From the NCBI RefSeq assembly GCF_003333325.1, contig NZ_QOLC01000103.1, forward strand, positions 1 to 35,724: a stretch of 35,724 nt of DNA. Reading direction: 5' to 3'. Shown in pieces: positions 7,759 through 15,141 of the stretch. The notes under the pieces are model-generated. The model ran no database searches, was not told where the DNA came from, and saw only the letters and a list, made by a program, of their open reading frames with translations. This stretch comes from Candidatus Ulvibacter alkanivorans (GTDB lineage Bacteria > Bacteroidota > Bacteroidia > Flavobacteriales > Flavobacteriaceae). The stretch's first letter is position 1; every line of letters starts with the position of its first letter. A program made the translations under genes and the position numbers.

Positions 7759-9108
7759 ATGGAAGTTGCAGAAATCTATCATTTGTATCGACGTGCCGGC
7801 TTCGGTATTTCACCTAAAGATGTTGCGCCATTGCGCCCTTTATCACGAGAAGAAGTCGTGACGAAGCTGTTTCAAGCTTCTGCTGCTGTTTCACCGCTTC
7901 CGTTAGATCTAAGTGCGTACCATACTTTTTTTGCGAATAATCCCAGCCCAAAATACTCGAATTTCAAAAATGTGGTGCGTCAAAACAAGGACTTGCAATT
8001 TGACTTGAACAAAGCATGGTTTGAACGTATTTGTAATCCTTCCGAAGCATTGAACGAGCGTATGACCCTCTTTTGGGCCAATGTGTTTGTATGCAAAGAT
8101 AATGTGGTGTTGTACATGTATCAATTTAACGAATTACTTCGGAAGCATGCGCTTGGTAACTTTAGAGAATTTGTATCGGCGGTTTCCAAGGAACCAGCAA
8201 TGATGCGGTATCTCGATACGAATCACAACAAAAAAGACCAACCCAATGAAAATTTTGCACGTGAACTATTAGAGTTGTTCACATTAGGAGTGGGAAATTA
8301 TTCCGAAGTAGATATTAAAGAAGCAGCACGTGCTTTTACAGGGTATTCTTTTCATTTGGACGGCCGATTTCGCCTTCGGAAAAGGCAGCATGACTTCGGA
8401 ATGAAATCGTTTATGGGTTGGAACAATACGTTACACGGAGACGACATTATAAATATCATTTGTAAACAACGCCAATGCGCTCGTTACATTTCAGAGAAAT
8501 TGTATCGCTATTTTGTGAATGAAAAAATTAACGAAACCCATGTTGAAGCATTGACCGATGTCTTTTACCAAGATTATGATATCAAGGCAGCACTGTATTA
8601 TATGTTTACAGCCGATTGGTTTTATGAAGCAGTTAATATGGGGAACAAGATAAAATCACCCATAGATCTGCTTTCGAGTATGTATCGCATCGTGCCTTTT
8701 GAATTTAATGGAGAAAAAGAAGCGGTGTATATTCAACGCATTACCGGACAACAATTATTGCAACCACCTAATGTAGCAGGCTGGGAGGGAGGTAAAAGTT
8801 GGATCGACACCAATACCATGTTGATACGTTTGAAACTGCCCGCTATTTTATTAGGTGATGGTAGGGTTCCTATGGAAAATAATAGTTGGGGTATAAAAAG
8901 AAAGCCTTTTGGCAATCGTTTGCAAGTAATGCACGATTGGGAGCGGTTTGAAGAGGTGTATGGTACTATGTCTTCGGAAGAATTCGTGACAGCTGTGTTG
9001 GCACGCCCGTTAACCCATGGAACACGCACATTGCTACAACAACAGCGGTCATCACGTAAAGACTTTTGTTTGCAGTTAATGTCGTTGCCAGAATTTCAAT
9101 TAACCTAA
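7759..9108 (+). CDS. DUF1800 domain-containing protein
   Basis: This 449-residue protein belongs to the DUF1800 family. It shows the N-terminal HLYRRAGFGISP motif, the central LLELFTLGVGNYSEVDIKEAARAFTGY block and the late QLLQPPNVAGWEGGKSW block. The biochemical role of the family is not established. In Bacteroidota and Planctomycetes it is almost always paired with a DUF1501 protein, as here (TAATG overlap with the next gene). No signal peptide is obvious. A promoter-like TATACTTG (one mismatch to TAnnTTTG) lies 2-9 bases before the ATG, so the 5' UTR would be very short or absent. Confidence 0.9.
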   Translation: MEVAEIYHLYRRAGFGISPKDVAPLRPLSREEVVTKLFQASAAVSPLPLDLSAYHTFFANNPSPKYSNFKNVVRQNKDLQFDLNKAWFERICNPSEALNERMTLFWANVFVCKDNVVLYMYQFNELLRKHALGNFREFVSAVSKEPAMMRYLDTNHNKKDQPNENFARELLELFTLGVGNYSEVDIKEAARAFTGYSFHLDGRFRLRKRQHDFGMKSFMGWNNTLHGDDIINIICKQRQCARYISEKLYRYFVNEKINETHVEALTDVFYQDYDIKAALYYMFTADWFYEAVNMGNKIKSPIDLLSSMYRIVPFEFNGEKEAVYIQRITGQQLLQPPNVAGWEGGKSWIDTNTMLIRLKLPAILLGDGRVPMENNSWGIKRKPFGNRLQVMHDWERFEEVYGTMSSEEFVTAVLARPLTHGTRTLLQQQRSSRKDFCLQLMSLPEFQLT

Positions 9109-10304
9109 TGTATATGAAACGACGCGATTTTATAAAACGTTCGGCTTTAGCCAGTAGTGCACTATTCGTTCCTAATTTTTTGAACGCAATGGATGGCGAA
9201 ATTAGCATTCCAAAGGGTGTTAAACGCCTATTGGTGATACAATTGGCCGGTGGTAATGACGGATTGAACACTTTGGTGCCTTTTACCAACGATATCTACT
9301 ATCGAAATCGTCCCACGATCGCGATCAAAAAGAAAGATGTGTTGCCTGTTAATGACACGTTGGGTTTTCATAAAAATTTAAAGGGAATAAAGACCTTATA
9401 CGATCAGGGTGTTTTGAGTGTAGTGAATAACGTAGGCTATCCCAACCCCAACCGTTCGCATTTTCGATCGAGCGATATCTGGCATACGGCTAGTGCCGCC
9501 GATGAATACGTTACAGACGGTTGGATAGGGAGGTATTTGGATGCATATGGCAATGCGCCTCACGATGCTATTGAAGTTGGCAGCTCGTTATCTACGATCA
9601 TGAAAGGAGCTACTAAAAACGGGATCGTGACCAAAGATGCCACCTTATTGCAGCGAATTGCTAGGGATCCTTATTTTTCGAAAGTGATTAAGCATCACGA
9701 TGCGACGCATTTAAGTGAACACAATATGGGGTATTTGTATCAAACCCTAATCGATGCAAAGCAGTCTGCAGCCTATATTTATGAAAAATCTCGCGTATTC
9801 GAGTCGAAGTTTTCTTATGGTAATTCGCAATTTGGAAAACAATTAAAGACCATTTCCGAATTTATCAACTCCGGCTTGGAGACCAAGATCTATTATGCAT
9901 CTTTACGTGGTTTCGATACGCACGCCAATCAGATGGGCCCTCAAGATGCCTTGTTGCAAACATATGATGAGGCAATATCCACTTTTGTAAAAGATTTAAA
10001 AGCCAATGGTACCTTTAAGGATACACTAATTCTAACTTTTTCTGAATTTGGTCGCCGTGTGGCCGAAAACGCTGCCAAAGGAACCGATCATGGTGCGGCC
10101 AATCAAGTTTTTATTATTGGTAGTTCGTTAAGGTCGCCCGGTCTATTTAACAAGCCGCCCGATCTAAGTAGGTTAGATGCCAATGGAGATCTTATCTATG
10201 ATGTTGACTTTAGAAGTATCTATGCCAATATATTGGAAGATTGGTTGAATGTTTCAAAGCAGGTCGTATTAGGTTCTTCTATACCTTCGGTAAAGATCGT
10301 GTAA
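9108..10304 (+). CDS. DUF1501 domain-containing protein with Tat-type signal
   Basis: This 398-residue protein starts MYMKRRDFIKRSALASSALF, a twin-arginine (RRxFIK) signal sequence, so it is probably exported folded. The DUF1501 body belongs to the alkaline-phosphatase-like sulfatase superfamily. Visible motifs are LLVIQLAGGNDGLNTLVP near the mature N-terminus, GFHKNLKG, SLRGFDTHANQ, FSEFGRRVAENAAKGTDHGAAN and the C-terminal DFRSIYANILEDWL. The ATG overlaps the DUF1800 stop (TAATG), which is why a longer start at 9066 is not used. The function is unknown; the pair is presumed to act together in the envelope. An intrinsic terminator follows. Confidence 0.9.
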   Translation: MYMKRRDFIKRSALASSALFVPNFLNAMDGEISIPKGVKRLLVIQLAGGNDGLNTLVPFTNDIYYRNRPTIAIKKKDVLPVNDTLGFHKNLKGIKTLYDQGVLSVVNNVGYPNPNRSHFRSSDIWHTASAADEYVTDGWIGRYLDAYGNAPHDAIEVGSSLSTIMKGATKNGIVTKDATLLQRIARDPYFSKVIKHHDATHLSEHNMGYLYQTLIDAKQSAAYIYEKSRVFESKFSYGNSQFGKQLKTISEFINSGLETKIYYASLRGFDTHANQMGPQDALLQTYDEAISTFVKDLKANGTFKDTLILTFSEFGRRVAENAAKGTDHGAANQVFIIGSSLRSPGLFNKPPDLSRLDANGDLIYDVDFRSIYANILEDWLNVSKQVVLGSSIPSVKIV

Positions 10305-10307
10305 CAA

Positions 10308-10336
10308 AAAAGCCCTCCAGTATAGAGGGCTTTTAT
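10308..10336. terminator. Bidirectional intrinsic terminator
   Basis: AAAAGCCCTC (10308-10317) pairs with GAGGGCTTTT (10325-10334) around a 7-base loop. It serves the DUF1501 gene on the plus strand and the convergent yceI-like gene on the minus strand. Confidence 0.88.
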
Positions 10337-10351
10337 TCTACGTAAGTGAAT

Positions 10352-10918
10352 TTAGTATTTTAAGATAATGTCTAGTTCGAAATTATCGGAGATGGTGTTG
10401 TCTCCAAGGTTATCGAAGAAGCTTCCACTACCATAGCGCACTCCAAATTTGGTACGGTCTATTTTTAACCCGGTAGTTGCCATGCCATTGGCCATGTCCA
10501 TATCGAAAGTGATAGGTAGTGTAGTGCCTTTGATCGTGATATCACCGTTTACCATATATCCGTCGGCGTTCTTTGTTGCCGAATTGATGACTAAGGTTGC
10601 GGTGGGATGGTCGCTTACACCAAAGAAGTCGTCACTTTTTAGATGTCCTTCTAGCTTGGCACGATTGTCACCCGTTAAGTCTTCATTTGAAATGGAGGTC
10701 ATGTCCACTACAAATTTTCCACCAACCAATTGGTCACCTTCCATTTCGAAATAACCCGATTGAAGGTCGATGGTGCCATTGTGAGATCCTAGTACTTTCT
10801 TTCCTTTCCATTTGATGGTACTTTCTTTAATTTCAATTTTCTCTTTCATAGGAGTTGTAAATGCAACGGTGCCTACGGCAACCGCTAAGATTAATACTGA
10901 TTTGATTACTGTTTTCAT
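10352..10918 (-). CDS. YceI family periplasmic lipid-binding-like protein
   Basis: This 188-residue exported protein has a signal peptide over the first ~20 residues (MKTVIKSVLILAVAVGTVAF). The YceI beta-barrel follows, with TIKWKGKKVLGSHNGTIDLQSG, SDDFFGVSDHPTATL and DITIKGTTLPITFDM. Members of the family bind polyprenyl or fatty-acyl molecules in a closed barrel; the ligand here is unknown. The gene lies 23 bp downstream of a MarR-type regulator on the same strand, so the two are probably one operon and the regulator may control YceI. Confidence 0.9.
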   Translation of the reverse strand: MKTVIKSVLILAVAVGTVAFTTPMKEKIEIKESTIKWKGKKVLGSHNGTIDLQSGYFEMEGDQLVGGKFVVDMTSISNEDLTGDNRAKLEGHLKSDDFFGVSDHPTATLVINSATKNADGYMVNGDITIKGTTLPITFDMDMANGMATTGLKIDRTKFGVRYGSGSFFDNLGDNTISDNFELDIILKY

Positions 10919-10941
10919 TGGTTATTGATTTATGTTATTAA

Positions 10942-11400
10942 TTATTGATTGTCTCTTAGTTTATCTAAAAGGGTGTTTAGGGTAATAAGTTCTTCTTCGG
11001 AAAGATTATGAAGAATAGCTCGATTGTTTTGTTCGGTAATTGGATCAAGGTCTTTAAGAAGTTCCAGCCCTTTGTTGGTAATTGTAATTTCCACTTTTCT
11101 TCGATTGTGTTCACAAACACAGCGCTCTGCCCAACCTTTTTTTATAAGCTTATCTACTAAGCGGGTCGTATTACTGCTGCGATCTACCATTCGCTCCTGA
11201 ATGGTGCTGAGGTTTGCCGGTTTGCCGCCTTGTCCTCGTAAGATGCGTAGTACATTGTATTGTTGCAGGCTAATCTCATAAGGTTTTAATTTTGAAACAA
11301 TGGCATCTTCAACATAACGGGAAGTGTACATAATATTAATCACCGACTTAGTTGTGATTCCCATTTTGTGAATTGACTTGATTGCTTGTTCGATACTCAT
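10942..11400 (-). CDS. MarR family transcriptional regulator
   Basis: This 152-residue protein has the MarR winged-helix layout. An N-terminal dimer helix is followed by ISLQQYNVLRILRGQGGKP, the recognition-helix region STIQERMVDRSSNTTRLVDKLIKKGW and the wing AERCVCEHNRRKVEITITNKG. It is the first gene of a two-gene unit with YceI. Two cysteines in the wing (CVC) could be redox-sensitive, but this is only a possibility. A 12-bp inverted repeat overlapping its promoter is a plausible autoregulatory site. Confidence 0.92.
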   Translation of the reverse strand: MSIEQAIKSIHKMGITTKSVINIMYTSRYVEDAIVSKLKPYEISLQQYNVLRILRGQGGKPANLSTIQERMVDRSSNTTRLVDKLIKKGWAERCVCEHNRRKVEITITNKGLELLKDLDPITEQNNRAILHNLSEEELITLNTLLDKLRDNQ

Positions 11401-11417
11401 AGTTGTTATTACAATTG

Positions 11418-11434
11418 TTGTATGTACAAATGTA
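11418..11434 (-). promoter_or_regulatory. marR-yceI promoter element with overlapping inverted repeat
   Basis: TACATTTG (11434-11427, minus strand) matches the TAnnTTTG box. TTGTATGTACAA (11418-11429) is a perfect 5-bp inverted repeat around TG that overlaps its downstream edge, where a MarR dimer would block initiation. No good TTG box was found at the expected spacing. Confidence 0.5.
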
Positions 11435-11565
11435 TATAAAATTTTTATTCTGAAAACTGTTTTAACAAATATTTAAATGATTGATTTCAATGAAGCCTTT
11501 TTCAATGCGTTAAAAGGAGTGTTAAATACGTTTTATATCTGCAATTACTTAATTATTTTTAGCCA

Positions 11566-12114
11566 ATGAAATATGCCGTTTTATTATTTATGGCAGTGAT
11601 GCTTCAGTCATGCGCCGATACAAAAAAGGAGGTTGCGAATGATATTGCTACCACCAACGAGACTGAAAAGGAGGATGCTTCCGAAGCACTTTCCGAAGTA
11701 AACATCCCCGTCTATAATTTTGAACAACTACAGCCTTGGCTCCATAAACAGAATGACACGACCTATGTGGTTAATTTTTGGGCCACCTGGTGCAAGCCGT
11801 GTATAAAGGAATTGCCTTATTTTGAGGAAGTGACCCAACAATACGCCGACGATAAACTAAAAGTGATCTTGGTGAGTCTGGATTTCCCCGATAAATTAAA
11901 GGACCAAGTAGCACCTTTTGTGGAAAAACGTAATTTGCAATCACAGGTAGTTTTACTAGATGATCCGGATGCAAATGGTTGGATCCCGAAAGTTTCTGAA
12001 GAATGGAGCGGTGCCATTCCGGCGACGGTAATCTATAAGAACAACGAACGTAGGTTTTACGAAAAATCGTTTACACGAGAAGAATTATTCGAAGAAATAA
12101 AATCAATTCATTAA
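11566..12114 (+). CDS. TlpA/thioredoxin-like disulfide reductase lipoprotein
   Basis: This 182-residue protein has a lipoprotein signal ending in LQSC (Cys16), a ~30-residue acidic linker and then a thioredoxin fold. The active site is WATWCKPC (Cys76/Cys79). TlpA/ResA-like proteins act as periplasmic thiol-disulfide reductants. The WCxxC and the later GAIPATVIY cis-proline segment are both intact. It lies 20 bp before a second thioredoxin-fold protein with which it may share a transcript. A promoter-like TATTTTTA lies just before the ATG. Confidence 0.9.
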   Translation: MKYAVLLFMAVMLQSCADTKKEVANDIATTNETEKEDASEALSEVNIPVYNFEQLQPWLHKQNDTTYVVNFWATWCKPCIKELPYFEEVTQQYADDKLKVILVSLDFPDKLKDQVAPFVEKRNLQSQVVLLDDPDANGWIPKVSEEWSGAIPATVIYKNNERRFYEKSFTREELFEEIKSIH

Positions 12115-12134
12115 ATCATTAAACACTAAATCGT

Positions 12135-12761
12135 ATGAAAAAATTTAAAATTAGTTTCGTTATTACCTTGGCGGTGGTAGCAGTAGTTGCCTTGAGCAGC
12201 TTTGATCTTGGTAATTCTGCAACTGAGGGATATGGAATTGGCGATGTTGCGACCGACTTTTCATTAAAAGATGTGGATGGTAGCATGGTCTCATTATCCG
12301 ATTATCCGGACGCTAAAGGATTTATTGTGATCTTTACGTGTAATACCTGTCCGTATGCCGTGGCAAGTGAACAGCGCATTGTGGACCTTGATCAAGAATT
12401 TAAAGATAAGGGGTATCCGGTTATTGCCATTAACCCGAACAATCCGGAAGTACAACCCGATGACACTTATGAATTAATGCAGGCTAAAGCAAAATCGGCC
12501 GGATTTACATTCCCATACCTATATGATGAGAGTCAGACCGTATACGCAAAATACGGAGCGACCAAAACACCACATGTATATCTATTGCATAAAGAGCGAG
12601 GAAATCCGGTAGTAAAATATATTGGCGCGATCGACGACAATGTTCGCAATGCCGATGCTGTGACCGACCGGTTCTTAGCCAATGCCGTAAACGAATTGTT
12701 GGCCGGAAAAGAAGTTTCGGTAAAGGAAACAAAAGCGATAGGCTGCAGTGTAAAGCAGTAA
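12135..12761 (+). CDS. Exported redoxin / AhpC-TSA-like protein
   Basis: This 208-residue protein has an N-terminal hydrophobic signal (about residues 5-21) and a peroxiredoxin-like thioredoxin fold. The motif is FTCNTCPYA (Cys69, Cys72), with a cis-proline loop at GATKTPHVYLL. The CNTCPYA sequence is characteristic of a Bacteroidota redoxin subgroup whose substrate is not defined. An extra cysteine near the C-terminus (IGCSVKQ) is seen in the same subgroup. Probably the second gene of an operon with the TlpA-like protein, ended by the terminator at 12783-12818. Confidence 0.88.
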   Translation: MKKFKISFVITLAVVAVVALSSFDLGNSATEGYGIGDVATDFSLKDVDGSMVSLSDYPDAKGFIVIFTCNTCPYAVASEQRIVDLDQEFKDKGYPVIAINPNNPEVQPDDTYELMQAKAKSAGFTFPYLYDESQTVYAKYGATKTPHVYLLHKERGNPVVKYIGAIDDNVRNADAVTDRFLANAVNELLAGKEVSVKETKAIGCSVKQ

Positions 12762-12782
12762 CAGAACGTTATACTTTATATT

Positions 12783-12818
12783 AAACCGAAAACAGTTTTT
12801 AATGTTTTCGGTTTTTTT
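12783..12818 (+). terminator. Intrinsic terminator
   Basis: AAACCGAAAAC (12783-12793) pairs with GTTTTCGGTTT (12804-12814) around a 10-base loop, followed by more Ts. It closes the thioredoxin-fold pair. Confidence 0.85.
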
Positions 12819-12820
12819 AT

Positions 12821-12848
12821 TTGGTTCTACAGGATATTCTTATTTTTG
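12821..12848 (+). promoter_or_regulatory. Promoter of the rhodanese gene
   Basis: TTG (12821-12823), 17 bases, then TATTTTTG (12841-12848) matches TTG-N17-TAnnTTTG. The -7 box covers the TTG at 12846 that would otherwise be a possible start codon, which supports the ATG at 12864. Confidence 0.75.
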
Positions 12849-12863
12849 AAAAAATTTAATACT

Positions 12864-13169
12864 ATGGACCTATCCCAAAAAGAATGGAGCGAGCAGCTCG
12901 CTAATGATGACAAAGCCGTTGTTCTAGATGTTCGAACCGATGAAGAAGTAGCCGATGGGATGATCCCTGATGCCATACAAATGGACATTTACAACGGGGC
13001 ACAATTTATGGAGGACGCAAAAGCCTTAGATTCGGATAAGCATTATTATGTGTATTGTCGTTCGGGAGGGCGTAGTGCTCAGGCGTGCGCAATTTTACGC
13101 TCTTTAGGTGTCGAGAAAACCTATAATCTTTTAGGAGGTTTTAGCGAATGGGAAGGTGAAACCACATAA
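12864..13169 (+). CDS. Single-domain rhodanese-like protein, cytoplasmic
   Basis: This 101-residue protein is one rhodanese domain of the GlpE/PspE size. The active-site loop is YVYCRSGGRSAQ with Cys65 as the sulfur-carrying residue; the LDVRTDEEVADG and LLGGFSEW blocks flank it. There is no signal peptide when the ATG at 12864 is used. The family carries persulfide sulfur for transfer reactions; the acceptor is unknown. It is followed after 11 bp by a second, exported rhodanese. Confidence 0.9.
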   Translation: MDLSQKEWSEQLANDDKAVVLDVRTDEEVADGMIPDAIQMDIYNGAQFMEDAKALDSDKHYYVYCRSGGRSAQACAILRSLGVEKTYNLLGGFSEWEGETT

Positions 13170-13180
13170 TTTTTTACGTT

Positions 13181-13579
13181 ATGAGATCATTGCATTTATT
13201 GTTGGTGGGACTTTTCTTCGGAATTGTTTTAAGTTGTGTTGAAACCAGCGCAACTAAGGTTGTTGTATTAAGTCCGGAAGAAATGGCCGAAGCTGTAAAA
13301 CAAGATGAACTCTTACAGTTGCTCGATGTACGTACACCCGAAGAATACGAGGTAGGTCACTTAAAAGATTCACAAAACATTTGTGTGACCAGCGATGATT
13401 TTGAAGAGAAGGTAAAATTGCTGGACAAATCGAAACCGGTGTATGTATATTGCAGAAAAGGTGGACGTAGTGCTAAAGCCGCAGACATCCTAAAAGAAAT
13501 GGGTTTTACCGAAGTGTACGATCTTGAAGGCGGACTCACCGCCTGGAAAGAGGAAGGGCTTCCCACAGCAGACGAGTAG
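13181..13579 (+). CDS. Rhodanese-like lipoprotein
   Basis: This 132-residue protein has a lipoprotein-type signal ending in VLSC (Cys19), followed by one rhodanese domain. The domain shows LLDVRTPEEYEVGHL, the active loop YVYCRKGGRSAKA (Cys91) and LEGGLTAWKEEGLP. It is therefore expected at the membrane facing the periplasm, while its neighbour is cytoplasmic. The two were probably formed by duplication. No terminator was seen after it. Confidence 0.88.
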   Translation: MRSLHLLLVGLFFGIVLSCVETSATKVVVLSPEEMAEAVKQDELLQLLDVRTPEEYEVGHLKDSQNICVTSDDFEEKVKLLDKSKPVYVYCRKGGRSAKAADILKEMGFTEVYDLEGGLTAWKEEGLPTADE

Positions 13580-13699
13580 TGGACTTCTTAAATTTTTAAC
13601 ACATTGATTTGTATCGAGTTAAATTGAAGCTAAACTAGCTTTCGAACAACTTGTTATTGAGGTTGGGTATGTATATTTAATAAACAAATTCCAAGTGTT

Positions 13700-14071
13700 A
13701 TGAAAAATCAAGAGCAATTAGTACAGGAAGAAATGCGTAAGCTTATCACAAAAAGCTGTGCAACACATAATAGTGAATACTACAATTTTCAGAAATCACT
13801 CCTCAAATTCTTCTTTGGTGCCATAGATGCTACGATCGATTACGACGAGCAGACCATTATGTTATGGAATTCGAAACCTATGAGTTCAGACGCCATAAAA
13901 CTTTACGATATTAATGAGGCCGTTTCTGCAAAAGTAGCCTACACCAATTTGGAAGAAACCTTAAAAGGATGCTTGGAAAGTGGTGCGAAACAACTGCGCT
14001 TTTATAAGACATTGTTGTTTCATTACAATAATGTAAAAGAAGATATAGGAACCGATGCCATTAGTGCATAA
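13700..14071 (+). CDS. Protein of unknown function, 123 residues
   Basis: Not recognised. The product is soluble, mostly helical by composition, with no signal peptide or membrane segment, and contains two cysteines (about residues 20 and 92). It has its own likely promoter: TTG at 13651-13653, an 18-base spacer and TATATTTA at 13672-13679 (one mismatch). The next gene, a small membrane protein, starts 16 bp downstream and the pair ends at a strong shared terminator. Confidence 0.7.
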   Translation: MKNQEQLVQEEMRKLITKSCATHNSEYYNFQKSLLKFFFGAIDATIDYDEQTIMLWNSKPMSSDAIKLYDINEAVSAKVAYTNLEETLKGCLESGAKQLRFYKTLLFHYNNVKEDIGTDAISA

Positions 14072-14087
14072 TTAAAGAACTATCCCC

Positions 14088-14267
14088 ATGTATCATTTAT
14101 TATACGACACCTTTAAAGCTTTGTTATTCGCCTTTGGCGTAGGAGCGCTAGGAATCCACTTTTTAATGGATCCCTTGCCGCAACCTGTACTTACAACGGT
14201 GTATACTTGTATTCTACTATCACTAGTATTACAGCTCATCAAACTCCCCGAACCAAAAAAGAGCTAA
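14088..14267 (+). CDS. Small two-helix membrane protein, 59 residues
   Basis: The ORF starts MYHLLYDTFKALLFAFGVGA and ends LPEPKKS. Two hydrophobic stretches (about residues 8-27 and 34-52) are separated by MDPLPQP, suggesting a hairpin with both ends inside. The gene lies 16 bp after the preceding ORF and directly before a terminator, which supports it as a real operon member. The family is not recognised. Confidence 0.6.
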   Translation: MYHLLYDTFKALLFAFGVGALGIHFLMDPLPQPVLTTVYTCILLSLVLQLIKLPEPKKS

Positions 14268-14282
14268 AAAAAGCATACGAAT

Positions 14283-14312
14283 AAAAAAAACCACCGTACG
14301 GTGGTTTTTTTT
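14283..14312. terminator. Bidirectional terminator, perfect 30-bp palindrome
   Basis: A8-CCACCG-TACGGTGG-T8 is a perfect palindrome. It can end transcription from both the plus-strand small-protein unit and the minus-strand 3D-domain gene. Confidence 0.9.
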
Positions 14313-14324
14313 ATACCTCAATTT

Positions 14325-14789
14325 TTATTTTCCATTTTCTTGTAATGAGAATTTATCATAAGGTTTATCTTTTTTGTTAAATCGAATTGCTACTTGTTGC
14401 TTTCCCCATTGTTTGGCGGCAGCTTCATCTAGCCCCATATAGATATCTATCTTCTTTTTCCAGCGCTTGTTCATCTTGTCTTTTACAATATAAGTTCCGG
14501 GCAAACCAATGATCTCTACTTCCTCGTTGTGGTCCAATCCTAGTTCAATAAGATCGCGCGATACGGCAATAGCGCGTTCCCCGGGATCTAAGATATCTCC
14601 CCAAGCCGCTAATGACGGATTCCCTTTTTTAGTTTGTCGCTCTACTGAGTTATAGGCGGTAGCAGTGACCGTCATCGTAGTCATTTTTTTTGTGTTCGGC
14701 GACTCACTGTCTTCCACGCAGCTTAAAACTAATAAGACCATGGTACCTAAGAGAATGTTGAATAGATATGTCTGCTTTAAGAACTTCAT
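14325..14789 (-). CDS. 3D-domain (RlpA-like fold) lipoprotein
   Basis: This 154-residue protein uses the ATG at 14789, which gives a lipoprotein signal ending in LVLSC; a longer start at 14819 would bury it. The mature part resembles the 3D domain, a double-psi beta-barrel. It shows VTATAYNS at the start, then AAWGDILDPGERAIAVSRDL, and near the end TYIVKDKMNKRWKKKIDIYM and AKQWGKQQVAIRF. The domain occurs in cell-wall-acting proteins such as MltA and YabE/Rpf relatives. Of the three aspartates naming the domain, those in GDIL, VKDK and KIDIYM are visible. Probably outer- or inner-membrane attached. Confidence 0.8.
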   Translation of the reverse strand: MKFLKQTYLFNILLGTMVLLVLSCVEDSESPNTKKMTTMTVTATAYNSVERQTKKGNPSLAAWGDILDPGERAIAVSRDLIELGLDHNEEVEIIGLPGTYIVKDKMNKRWKKKIDIYMGLDEAAAKQWGKQQVAIRFNKKDKPYDKFSLQENGK

Positions 14790-15141
14790 TATTAATAAAG
14801 TACTAAAAAAGAGTGCCAATTCATAATAGAATACGGGCTAATCGGGTCATTCGGAGGGATTTTAACATGTCTTTTAGTATTGACAGCACGCTGCTGCTCT
14901 CTTTTAAAAAGATGCCGCTTATATCAGGTTTTTATATTTAAGCTACAACGTACTGTCTTTCTCTTCTGCAGTGTAACTAAAAAAAATATCGTAACTTTAG
15001 ATTGCACGCCCACAGTGTGTTGCATTTTTAATGAATGAGCTATCAGTTCAAAAGAATGGTTAATAGTTTTAAATAATTAAGTTCATTTATAAGTTCTAAA
15101 GTACCACAACTCTATAATCAGTAAACCTAACAACCAACACT
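14790..15141. other. Intergenic stretch without a recognisable gene
   Basis: This AT-rich gap lies between divergent genes. A TAACTTTA box at about 14992-14999 is a possible weak -7 element for the plus-strand unit, which would give a long (~140-base) 5' UTR. I see no tRNA, strong hairpin or conserved small ORF. Confidence 0.5.

Noticed and set aside
12846..12863. TTG start adding six residues to the first rhodanese
   Set aside because: The TTG is the end of a consensus -7 box; the ATG at 12864 gives the normal domain.
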